A DNA stretch of 10,591 nt from an uncultured Eubacterium sp. (GTDB taxonomy: Bacteria; Bacillota; Clostridia; Lachnospirales; Lachnospiraceae). This document shows positions 1 to 6,575 of this stretch, one piece after another. The notes beneath the pieces are model-generated. The model saw only the letters and a program-made list of their open reading frames with translations. It was not told where the DNA came from and did not search any database. Numbering within the stretch: position 1 is the first letter of the stretch; every line of letters starts with the position of its first letter. Location: positions 1 to 10,591 of the forward strand of contig URGC01000087.1 of NCBI GenBank assembly GCA_900547255.1, written 5' to 3'. A program made the translations under genes and the position numbers.

Positions 1-156
1 TTTCGTGTGTTATGGGTTCAGTTTGTTATGCCGAACATTGCATCAATTGAAGGAATTTTTATGCTGTATCCTATTTCGTGGACGATTGGTTCAGGCTTGA
101 TGATTCTATATACATGGAAAGGACAATGGCTCATTGATTATGAAAAACGGAGGTAA
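1..156 (+). CDS. MATE family efflux transporter, C-terminal end only
   Basis: Frame 1 is open from the first base to TAA at 154-156 and encodes 51 residues. They are hydrophobic, with the pattern YPISWTIGSGLMILYTWKG near the end. This resembles the last transmembrane helix and short basic tail of MATE (NorM/MepA-like) cation/drug antiporters of the inner membrane. The gene starts upstream of the window. Its stop codon lies inside the ribosome binding site region of the next gene (GGAGG at 149-153), so the two are probably translationally coupled. The family call rests on one helix and is therefore only moderately sure. Another polytopic transporter would be the alternative. Confidence 0.6.
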   Translation, partial: FRVLWVQFVMPNIASIEGIFMLYPISWTIGSGLMILYTWKGQWLIDYEKRR

Positions 157-161
157 AAAAG

Positions 162-1019
162 ATGGAGTTTGTAACATTAAATAATGGATTAAAAATGCCG
201 ATGGAAGGATTTGGTGTATATCAGGTCACGAATCTTTCGGAGTGTGAGGAAGCAGTATATAACGCAATTCTGGCTGGATACAGACTGATTGATACCGCTT
301 CAGTATACAGAAATGAAGAGGCGGTTGGAAATGCCATAAGGCGGGCTATTGAAGAGAAAATTGTTACCAGAGAAGAATTGTTTATTACGACAAAACTTTG
401 GGTGCAGGATTATGAAAATGTACAGGAGGCTATTGAGTCATCTTTGAAAAAACTTGGAACAGATTATTTGGATTTGTATCTGTTTCACCATTCCATGGGC
501 GATTATATTGGTGCTTATCGAGTTATGGAACAGAATTATAAAGAAGGAAAGCTAAAGGCAATCGGTGTATGTAATTGTTATCCGCATGTTTTAACAGATA
601 TTTGTGAGACTGTAGAAATCATTCCGGCAATCAATCAGATTGAGTTACATCCATTTTACCAACAGCCATTGGCACTTGAAGTGGCAGAAGCATATGGTGT
701 TACCTGTGAAGCATGGGGACCTTTTGCAGAAGGCGGGCATGGTATTTTTTCACATCCTGTTTTGACAGAGATCGGAAACAAATATGGGAAAACCGCAGCA
801 CAGGTAGCGTTACGTTGGAATGTGGACAGAGGTGTTGTAATAATTCCGAAATCGGTTCATAAGGAAAGAATGGAGCAGAATATGGATATATGGGATTTTA
901 AGTTGAACGAAGAAGATATGCAAAAAATAGCGGAACTTGATACTGGAAAGAGTGAGATCAATAACCGCTTTGACCCTGAATATGTAAAACGCATTCATAC
1001 AGTGAAAGCGCATGAGTAG
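162..1019 (+). CDS. aldo/keto reductase
   Basis: A 285-residue NADPH-dependent oxidoreductase of the AKR superfamily (a cytosolic TIM barrel), full length for the family. The catalytic tetrad is visible: Asp44 and Tyr49 in LIDTASVYRNE, Lys78 in TTKLW, and His109 in YLDLYLFHH. Families usually have H-W-P after the catalytic His; here it is H-H-S, so the substrate pocket differs from the common xylose/2,5-diketogluconate reductase type. The cofactor segment IPKS (residues 228-231) followed by an Arg (236) is present. The start ATG is 8 nt after GGAGG (149-153), which overlaps the stop of the preceding MATE gene, implying one transcript. The physiological substrate cannot be told from sequence. 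Confidence 0.92.
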   Translation: MEFVTLNNGLKMPMEGFGVYQVTNLSECEEAVYNAILAGYRLIDTASVYRNEEAVGNAIRRAIEEKIVTREELFITTKLWVQDYENVQEAIESSLKKLGTDYLDLYLFHHSMGDYIGAYRVMEQNYKEGKLKAIGVCNCYPHVLTDICETVEIIPAINQIELHPFYQQPLALEVAEAYGVTCEAWGPFAEGGHGIFSHPVLTEIGNKYGKTAAQVALRWNVDRGVVIIPKSVHKERMEQNMDIWDFKLNEEDMQKIAELDTGKSEINNRFDPEYVKRIHTVKAHE

Positions 1020-1110
1020 TTGATATATGGGACAAAGTATGTCTGAAGGGAAAAGATAAAATTAAAGAATACTTGATATGGCTGGCAGCATATGTTAGAA
1101 TAGCGATAGT

Positions 1111-1152
1111 TAAGGAAAGCTGGAGGTTATACTCTGGCTTTCCTTATTTTTT
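1111..1152 (+). terminator. intrinsic terminator after the aldo/keto reductase
   Basis: TAAGGAAAGC (1111-1120) pairs perfectly with GCTTTCCTTA (1137-1146). The helix continues inward through two G-U pairs and GAG/CTC to a 6-nt loop (GTTATA), about 15 bp in all. It is followed by T6 at 1147-1152. This closes the MATE-reductase operon. Confidence 0.85.
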
Positions 1153-1163
1153 ACAGCTTATTG

Positions 1164-1172
1164 TGCTATAAT
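1164..1172 (+). promoter_or_regulatory. extended -10 promoter for the HD-GYP gene
   Basis: TGC followed by a perfect TATAAT (1167-1172) forms an extended -10 element just after the terminator. No good -35 sits at 17 bp (TTATTT there), as is common for extended -10 promoters. The element lies inside an imperfect inverted repeat, TTGTGC (1161-1166) and GTACAA (1180-1185), which could be an operator. Confidence 0.6.
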
Positions 1173-1271
1173 GAATATAGTACAAGTCAGAAGTAACTCT
1201 GGAATGGTAAAGTAAGGTGATTTTATGAAGGTTTCAGGGGATTACAAATAGTCAGGAAGCAGGAAAATATT

Positions 1272-2483
1272 ATGAAGACAGACGTTCTGGGATTGATGGC
1301 AGCCTGTTCGTACGCACTGGATTGTGTGGAAGCAGAGCTTGTTAATGTAACTAATAATCATGCAAAAAGAGTTGCTTATATGAGTGTTGGCATAGCCGAT
1401 GAAATGGGTGTTAAGGGCGAGAGCTTGCAGGATTTGGCGGTATGTGCGTTACTTCATGATAATGCATTAACACAGTATATTCAGGAGGAACTTCATAATG
1501 ATATTTCTCAGATTGCTGTCACTAATGGGATAACGCAGCTTGGAGCACATTGTTCACTGGGCGAGCAGAACATACAGAGCCTTCCGTTCCATACAAATGT
1601 ATCAGGTGTAATTTTATATCATCATGAAAATGCAGATGGCAGCGGACCTTTTGGGAAGAAATGGAATGAAATTCCTCTTTTTGCAAGGATAATTCATCTG
1701 TGTGACCTGCTCGATATATCTTGTATCAGCAATCAATCGGCAGATACGTGGAAGAAAATACAGCATTTTCTTCAAAAAACAGAAGGAACAATGTTTGATA
1801 AAGAATGTGTTGAAGCATTTTTTAAAGTATTTTCAGAAGATAATCTGAGTATGATTGATGATGATAATCTGGATAAAATGCTGTGGGATAAAGTTCCAAG
1901 AATAGAGCAGGAATTAAGTTTTGCACAGATAAAGGCGGTTGCGAATTTCTTTGCAAACATAATAGATTATAAATCCCCATTTACAAGCACTCATTCAATA
2001 GGTGTTGCCGATTGTGCAGAAAAAATGGTGCGATTCATGGGTTTTGACGAGGAAACTGTTGAAAAAATGTACCTTGCAGGGGCATTGCATGACATTGGCA
2101 AAGTGGCTATAGGCAATGAAATTCTGGAAAAGCCGGGTAAGCTGACGGATGAGGAATTTCAGAGCATGAAACACCACGCGGCATATTCGTATTACATATT
2201 ATCAGGAATCAAAGATTTTGAAGAGATTCGTGACTGGGCAGCATTCCACCATGAGAGACTTGATGGCACAGGCTATCCTTTTGGAAAAACAGCACCAGAA
2301 CTGAACACGCAGGAGCGCATTATGGCATGTGTGGACATTTATCAGGCTTTAACTGAAAGCCGTCCTTACAAAGCTGGAATGTCTCATGAAAAAGCATGCG
2401 GTATTCTCTCAGATATGGCTGACAAAGGCTGGATTGATGCAGAGATTGTTAAAAATGTCCGCAGGTGTTTTGACAGGGAGTAG
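1272..2483 (+). CDS. tandem HD-domain protein, HD-GYP type (probable cyclic-di-GMP phosphodiesterase)
   Basis: A 403-residue cytosolic protein with two HD-type domains. The C-terminal half is a canonical HD-GYP domain: H241, HDIGK at 273-277, HH at 301-302, and HHERLDGTGYP at 326-336. These are the metal- and c-di-GMP-binding signatures of HD-GYP phosphodiesterases. The N-terminal half keeps H30, HD at 62-63 and HHEN at 117-120, but the GYP segment reads DGSGPFG, so this copy is degenerate and may be regulatory. No receiver, membrane or HTH domain is visible, so how it is switched on is not apparent. The ATG follows a purine-rich AGGAAGCAGGAAAA stretch. Flanked by its own promoter and the leader of the MATE gene, it is probably monocistronic. 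The family is sure; the exact nucleotide substrate is inferred. Confidence 0.88.
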   Translation: MKTDVLGLMAACSYALDCVEAELVNVTNNHAKRVAYMSVGIADEMGVKGESLQDLAVCALLHDNALTQYIQEELHNDISQIAVTNGITQLGAHCSLGEQNIQSLPFHTNVSGVILYHHENADGSGPFGKKWNEIPLFARIIHLCDLLDISCISNQSADTWKKIQHFLQKTEGTMFDKECVEAFFKVFSEDNLSMIDDDNLDKMLWDKVPRIEQELSFAQIKAVANFFANIIDYKSPFTSTHSIGVADCAEKMVRFMGFDEETVEKMYLAGALHDIGKVAIGNEILEKPGKLTDEEFQSMKHHAAYSYYILSGIKDFEEIRDWAAFHHERLDGTGYPFGKTAPELNTQERIMACVDIYQALTESRPYKAGMSHEKACGILSDMADKGWIDAEIVKNVRRCFDRE

Positions 2484-2510
2484 TTTGCAAAATTTTCCCC
2501 TAAAATTTAT

Positions 2511-2539
2511 TTGACATTTCTGAAAAAGAAAAATATAAT
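2511..2539 (+). promoter_or_regulatory. consensus sigma-A promoter P1 of the MATE leader
   Basis: TTGACA (2511-2516), a 17-bp spacer and TATAAT (2534-2539) make a perfect consensus promoter. The predicted start is near 2546, only about 3 nt before the first hairpin stem begins. The promoter therefore reads directly into a terminator-like structure. Confidence 0.85.
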
Positions 2540-2548
2540 AATGCACAG

Positions 2549-2593
2549 ACGAGTAGCAGACTAGCGTAAATCCAGTTTTGCTGCTCGTTTTTT
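2549..2593 (+). terminator. leader hairpin 1 (terminator-like, conserved loop)
   Basis: ACGAGTAGCA (2549-2558) pairs with TGCTGCTCGT (2579-2588) with one wobble, and T6 follows (2588-2593). GACT/AGTT can extend the stem inward. The loop contains AGCGTAAATCCAG (2563-2575), which recurs with one change in hairpin 2. A transcript from P1 stopping here would be only about 45 nt. It may also terminate the upstream HD-GYP transcript. It could be an attenuator, a small riboswitch-like element or simply a terminator. Confidence 0.7.
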
Positions 2594-2623
2594 GTGCACC
2601 TGCTGTCGCACATTATGAAAATA

Positions 2624-2629
2624 TATAAT
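2624..2629 (+). promoter_or_regulatory. possible second -10 element (P2) of the MATE leader
   Basis: A perfect TATAAT lies 10 nt before the start of leader hairpin 2, mirroring the P1/hairpin 1 arrangement. No convincing -35 is visible at 16-18 bp, so the promoter call is tentative. Confidence 0.4.
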
Positions 2630-2635
2630 ACAGTT

Positions 2636-2694
2636 AAAAAGTGTGTAGCTTATCAGCGTAAGTCCAGCTTATGCGATAAACTGCACACTTTTTT
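2636..2694 (+). terminator. leader hairpin 2 (terminator-like attenuator before the MATE gene)
   Basis: AAGTGTG (2639-2645) pairs with CACACTT (2684-2690). The stem continues through TAG/CTG (one wobble), one C/A mismatch, TTATC/GATAA, a single bulged A, and GCGTAAG/CTTATGC around the loop TCCAG (2663-2667). T6 follows (2689-2694). The loop core AGCGTAAGTCCAG (2655-2667) matches hairpin 1 at 12 of 13 positions. No promoter is visible between this hairpin and the MATE start 27 nt downstream, so expression of the MATE gene should require read-through. CACAC (2684-2688) can alternatively pair with GTGTG (2695-2699), which would break the terminator stem. Confidence 0.65.
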
Positions 2695-2720
2695 GTGTGG
2701 AGAAGGAGGAAAATATTAAG

Positions 2721-4088
2721 ATGGCAGAAAGTAACAAGATGAAGGAGATGCCGGTAAATAAGCTCATGGTTCAGATGGGATTACCAATGATTTTATCTAT
2801 GGCATTACAGGCAGTCTATAATATTGTAGACAGTGCCTTTGTTGGTAACATGAGAGTGGGAAGTGAGGCAGCCCTTAATGCGCTTACACTTGTATTCCCG
2901 GTTCAGATGCTTATGGTTGCGATTGGAATTGGAACAGGAGTGGGAACGAATGCGTTGCTTGCAAGGACACTCGGACAGGGCAATGCGAAGAAAGCAGCCA
3001 GGGTTGCAGGAAATAGTTTATTTCTTGGAGCGGTTATTTATGCAGTATGTTTATTGTTTGGAATTTTTGGGGTAAAAGCATACATATTGTCACAGACAGT
3101 TGATTCAGAGGTTATCTCAATGGGAACGAGTTATCTTAGAATATGTTGTGTGTTGTCTTTTGGAATGGTTTTCTTTTCACTGTTTGAGAAGTTATTACAG
3201 GCAACAGGACGTTCCTTGTATTCAACAATAGGTCAAGTGGTTGGAGCAGTAATAAATATTATTCTTGACCCAGTTATGATATATGGTATCGGACCTTTTC
3301 CTGAGATGGGAGTAGAGGGTGCTGCATACGCAACTGTAATAGGACAGATTTTATCAGCCATATTATTATTAATTTTTCATCTGAGATTAAATAAAGAATT
3401 TGAGCACGATATGAAATATATAAAACCAGACGCCACAATTATCAGGGAAATATATTCAATTGGACTTCCTGCAATCATTGCACAGGCACTTATGTCAATT
3501 ATGGTTTATGTTATGAATCTTATTTTGAAATTCAATCCATCGGCGCAGACCGCATACGGATTGTTCTACAAAGTACAGCAGTTTGTGTTGTTCCTTGCAT
3601 TTGGCTTAAGAGATGCAATCACACCAATAATTGCATTTGCTTATGGAATGGGAAGTAAAAAGAGAATTAAGGACGGCATCAGGTATGGCTTGATATATAC
3701 AGCCGCTTTGATGATTTTAGGAATAATTATTACAGAGATTTTTCCAAATGCATTTGCAACTCTGTTTAATGCCGGACAGTCAAGGGAGTATTTTATCGGA
3801 GCAATGAGAATTATATCTATCAGCTTTATATTTGCAGGAATAAATGTTACATATCAGGGAATTTATCAGGCATTAGATGGAGGTATTGAATCTCTTGTGA
3901 TTTCGCTTCTAAGACAGCTTGTGATTATACTTCCATTGGCAGGAATTTTCTCCGTTTTTGTAAGAAATGATCAGGCAGGAGTTTCACTGATATGGTGGGC
4001 ATTTCCAATAACAGAGCTTATAGCTTGTCTTGTAGGATATGTATTTTTAAAGAGAATTAAAAGGAACAGAGTTGACAGTTTAGGATAA
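2721..4088 (+). CDS. MATE family multidrug/cation efflux transporter
   Basis: A 455-residue integral membrane antiporter of the multi antimicrobial extrusion family, typical family length, with hydrophobic segments consistent with 12 helices in two MatE halves. The N-terminal pattern NKLMVQMGLPMILSMALQAVYN followed by IVDSAFVGN is characteristic of this family. The protein would export organic cations or drugs in exchange for Na+ or H+. An open frame extends upstream to a GTG at 2697, but GGAGGA at 2705-2710 is properly placed only for the ATG at 2721, so that start is chosen. The stop at 4086-4088 overlaps the Shine-Dalgarno of the kinase-like gene, so the two are coupled. The leader hairpins upstream suggest control by transcription attenuation. 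Confidence 0.92.
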   Translation: MAESNKMKEMPVNKLMVQMGLPMILSMALQAVYNIVDSAFVGNMRVGSEAALNALTLVFPVQMLMVAIGIGTGVGTNALLARTLGQGNAKKAARVAGNSLFLGAVIYAVCLLFGIFGVKAYILSQTVDSEVISMGTSYLRICCVLSFGMVFFSLFEKLLQATGRSLYSTIGQVVGAVINIILDPVMIYGIGPFPEMGVEGAAYATVIGQILSAILLLIFHLRLNKEFEHDMKYIKPDATIIREIYSIGLPAIIAQALMSIMVYVMNLILKFNPSAQTAYGLFYKVQQFVLFLAFGLRDAITPIIAFAYGMGSKKRIKDGIRYGLIYTAALMILGIIITEIFPNAFATLFNAGQSREYFIGAMRIISISFIFAGINVTYQGIYQALDGGIESLVISLLRQLVIILPLAGIFSVFVRNDQAGVSLIWWAFPITELIACLVGYVFLKRIKRNRVDSLG

Positions 4089-4101
4089 GGAGGAATTGGT
4101 G

Positions 4102-4689
4102 ATGGCTAAAAGAATTATTACAATAAGTAGAGAATTCGGAAGCGGTGGTCGTTTCATCGGCAGGCAGGTGGCAGAAAAACTTGGAATTGCATACTATGAC
4201 AAGGATATAATAGCCCAGATAGCAGAGCAGTCGGGATTTTCACCGGAATATATTCAGAAAAATGCGGAATTATCTCCGAAAAAAGGCTTATTTGCATATG
4301 CCTTTGCTGGACGTGATGTTACAGGAAAATCAATCGAAGACATGGTGTATGAAGCTCAGAGAAAGGTCATTCTTGATATCGCAGATAAAGAAAGTTGTGT
4401 GATTATTGGTCGAAATGCGGATTACATCTTAAAAGATCGTGATGATGTTCTGAATGTTTTTATACATGGAAATAAGCCAGAAAAAACAAAGCGCATCTGT
4501 GAGTTATACAATGTTACAAAAGCAGAAGCCGCCAAAATGATGGCAGATATTGATAAAAGGCGTATGACAAATTATCGCTTTTACACAGAGCAGAAGTGGG
4601 GAGTGGCAGGTAATTATACATTGTCATTGAACAGTTCAGAATTGGGATATGATATGTGCGAGAAGATTATAATGGAATGTACGAAATAA
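4102..4689 (+). CDS. cytidylate kinase-like family protein
   Basis: A 195-residue cytosolic P-loop protein of the cytidylate_kin2 type. The nucleotide-binding loop is the SREFGSGGRFIG pattern (residues 9-20), followed by LGIAYYDKDII with Asp33, IIGRNADYIL (101-110) and the arginine-bearing DKRRMTNYRFYT segment (151-162), which corresponds to the kinase lid region. The family is related to CMP kinase (Cmk), but its substrate in these bacteria is not established. AAGGAGG (4087-4093) is 8 nt from ATG 4102; the in-frame TTG at 4096 is too close to be the start. The gene is coupled to the MATE gene upstream. Remnants of another MATE gene follow directly after its stop codon. Confidence 0.85.
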   Translation: MAKRIITISREFGSGGRFIGRQVAEKLGIAYYDKDIIAQIAEQSGFSPEYIQKNAELSPKKGLFAYAFAGRDVTGKSIEDMVYEAQRKVILDIADKESCVIIGRNADYILKDRDDVLNVFIHGNKPEKTKRICELYNVTKAEAAKMMADIDKRRMTNYRFYTEQKWGVAGNYTLSLNSSELGYDMCEKIIMECTK

Positions 4690-4887
4690 AGAATATGCCT
4701 GTGTCTCTGTGTTCTCAGCGTAAAGAAATTATTGTATATCTCGCTGCTTAGAAATATAATATTAAGCAGTATAGAAATACTTACTTTTCCGCTTATGTTC
4801 GGCGCAGACAGCCTGTGGGGCGTTATGCCGGTTGTGGGAGCGATAGCTTTTGTGGTAAGTATGTGTTTCGTGATGAAGAAAAATTGA
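4690..4887 (+). pseudogene. C-terminal remnant of a MATE transporter gene
   Basis: Directly after the TAA of the kinase-like gene, the same frame stays open for 65 codons to TGA at 4885-4887. The clearest part reads KKLLYISLLRN, then LTFPLMFGADSLWGVMPVV and GAIAFVVSMCFVMKKN. The pattern (K...L..SLLR, a hydrophobic stretch, GAD.LWGVMPVV, last helix, basic tail) is that of the final two helices of MATE proteins. There is no start codon or ribosome binding site and most of the gene is missing, so this is a decayed fragment. The first 8-10 codons (RICLCLCV) look unlike a MATE protein and may mark the junction. The remnant's stop region supplies the GAGG used by the next gene. Confidence 0.72.
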
Positions 4888-4900
4888 GGTCATAATACAT

Positions 4901-5812
4901 ATGGATAAACAAGAGACAGGCACAGCCTATTACCATCTTCCGGGGCTGTTTGAATTTTATGAATTGTACAGGGTTTTCCTGCCATTATTCCGCGAGCACA
5001 GGGAATACTTCTATGACTGGTGCGACATAGGTTCTATATATGGTGCGCCGGCAGATTGTATCTGGGGTGGAGGACGCGTCGGATTCGGAGAGGCGGAGCC
5101 GGAGGAAGTTCTTGAACTTATGCAGGAATATGGAATTTCAGCAAGGCTTACATTCAGTAATTCACTGCTTAAAAAGGAACATCTGGAAGATAAGAGATGT
5201 AATGCGCTCTGTACCATGTTTGAGAATAAAGATGATGTGGCAAATGGCATTATTGTCCACTCAGATTTGCTTTTAGATTATCTGAAAGCAAATTATACGG
5301 GATTTTATTATGTATCATCAACAACTAAGGTTCTCACGGATTTTGAGGATTTTTTACGGGAGACAGATAGAGAGGACTTCCACTATGTTGTGCCAGATTT
5401 CCGCCTGAATAAAACATTTGAACAATTAAATGCAATGTCACAATGGCAGAAAGATAAGGTGGAATTCCTGTGCAATGAATGTTGCTGGTTTGGCTGCAAT
5501 GACAGGAAGAACTGTTACGAGGCTGTCAGCCGCAAAAATCTTGGAGAAAAATATCCAGAACACCGCTGTGTAGCTCCTGATTCTGGCGATGGTTACAGAT
5601 TTTCTAAGGCGATGAGCAATTCGGGCTTTATCGGAGTAGATGATATTAAAAATACATATATTCCTATGGGATTTACCAACTATAAAATCGAGGGCAGAGG
5701 ACTTGGAAGTGCGCTTGTCTTAGAGTTTCTTCTATATTATATGACTAAACCGGAATATCAGATACATGCAAGGGAAGCCATATATCTGGATAATATGCTT
5801 GATTTATTCTAA
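4901..5812 (+). CDS. U32-like protein of unknown function with a cysteine cluster
   Basis: A 303-residue protein that I do not recognise by name. Visible features are a Gly-rich segment IWGGGRVGFG (54-63) and alternating strand/helix character suggesting a TIM-barrel-like fold. There is also a cysteine cluster C191-x2-C194-C195-x3-C199-x5-C205, with C223 further on, and the segment NYKIEGR (260-266). KIEGR together with a mid-protein cysteine set is typical of the U32 family (RlhA, TrhP, UbiU/UbiV), whose cysteines hold a 4Fe-4S cluster. By analogy this could be an iron-sulfur protein, but the resemblance is weak and the C-terminal part is short. No signal peptide is seen. ATG 4901 lies 11 nt after GAGG (4886-4889). 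It ends at a strong terminator. Its substrate and role are unknown. Confidence 0.7.
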   Translation: MDKQETGTAYYHLPGLFEFYELYRVFLPLFREHREYFYDWCDIGSIYGAPADCIWGGGRVGFGEAEPEEVLELMQEYGISARLTFSNSLLKKEHLEDKRCNALCTMFENKDDVANGIIVHSDLLLDYLKANYTGFYYVSSTTKVLTDFEDFLRETDREDFHYVVPDFRLNKTFEQLNAMSQWQKDKVEFLCNECCWFGCNDRKNCYEAVSRKNLGEKYPEHRCVAPDSGDGYRFSKAMSNSGFIGVDDIKNTYIPMGFTNYKIEGRGLGSALVLEFLLYYMTKPEYQIHAREAIYLDNMLDLF

Positions 5813-5837
5813 GCTGACACATATAGTGATAATGTAT

Positions 5838-5890
5838 AGCAAAAACATCAATGGGTTTAAAAATAATTAAAACCATTGGTGTTTTTGCTT
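5838..5890. terminator. bidirectional intrinsic terminator
   Basis: AGCAAAAACATCAATGG (5838-5854) pairs with CCATTGGTGTTTTTGCT (5873-5889), with a single wobble, around an AT-rich loop. The core stem CATCAATGG/CCATTGGTG is followed by TTTTT on the plus strand and preceded by AAAAA, so it can work in both directions. It closes the U32-like gene. Confidence 0.85.
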
Positions 5891-5904
5891 CGCAATGATA
5901 AAAT
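5876..5904 (+). promoter_or_regulatory. possible promoter of the broken ATPase gene
   Basis: TTGGTG (5876-5881), a 17-bp spacer and TAAAAT (5899-5904) fit a weak sigma-A promoter that overlaps the 3' arm of the terminator. The start would fall about 20 nt before a strong ribosome binding site, AGGAGGTG (5920-5927). Confidence 0.35.
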
Positions 5905-6383
5905 AATTAAAACTAGTCAGGAGGTGCATTATGGTAAAACGAGAACAATATCTTGAGCGGATACGTCCCTTTTATGATTCAGAGATGGTAAAGGTAATAA
6001 CAGAAATCAGAAGATGTGGAAAATCAACAATTATGAAGCAGATAATTGAAGAGATAAGCCGAAATGGCATTGCAGATGACCATATTTTATATATTAATTT
6101 TGAAATATATAAATATAGAAAAATTAGTAATCCAGATGCATTTAATGATTACGTGGTAAAAAAGTTCTTGCATATGAAGAAAAAACGTATGTATGTGACT
6201 TGGGCTTTTTCCGACTAAAGAAGAACAGGGTTAAAGATGAGTATAACTATATTGTAGAAACAATCTGTTATAACGAGCTTATTTCAAGAGGATACAAGGT
6301 ATATATAGGAAAGACATATAAGGGAGAAGTAGATTTCATTGCAGAAAAAGGGCAGGAAAAGTTTTATCCAATGTGTCGTAAAA

Positions 6384-6404
6384 CCCCTTGCTTTAGCTAT
6401 GGGG
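6384..6404 (+). repeat. left-end subterminal hairpin of the TnpB element
   Basis: CCCC-TT-GCTTTAGC-TAT-GGGG: outer CCCC/GGGG and inner GCT/AGC can pair. It matches the right-end hairpin at all but two positions and is in the same orientation, as for the TnpA-binding hairpins of IS200/IS605 elements. Confidence 0.8.
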
Positions 6405-6575
6405 ATATAAGACACTTCCATCGAATTTACGCAAGTAATTGAAGATGGAACAGAATTAGCTTGTATTAGATATATAAATGTGGAATAACACAACTATGAA
6501 TATGCTACAAATCGTAATCAAGCAGTATATCGAAAACCAGAAAACATCGCAAAGACAAAAGGACAAGTTAGGATA

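Noticed and set aside
1225..1251. An 8-codon ORF with a fair ribosome binding site (AAGGTGA) before the HD-GYP gene
   Set aside because: Too short to support, with no attenuator hairpin between it and the gene; it could be chance.
2615..2719. A 34-codon open frame (MKIYNTVKKC...) overlapping leader hairpin 2 and ending just before the MATE ATG
   Set aside because: No ribosome binding site precedes it, the ATG lies upstream of the likely transcript start, and the sequence is explained by the hairpin.
4717..4725. TCAGCGTAA, resembling the leader loop core AGCGTAARTCCAG
   Set aside because: Only 9 bases match, there is no hairpin or T-tract, and it lies in the MATE remnant coding sequence.
6426..6489. 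A short open stretch (EFTQVIEDGTELACIRYINVE) between the element's left end and tnpB
   Set aside because: No start codon, and I could not recognise it as a tnpA remnant or any family. An inverted repeat, TTCCATC/GATGGAA (6416-6422/6444-6450), overlaps it.
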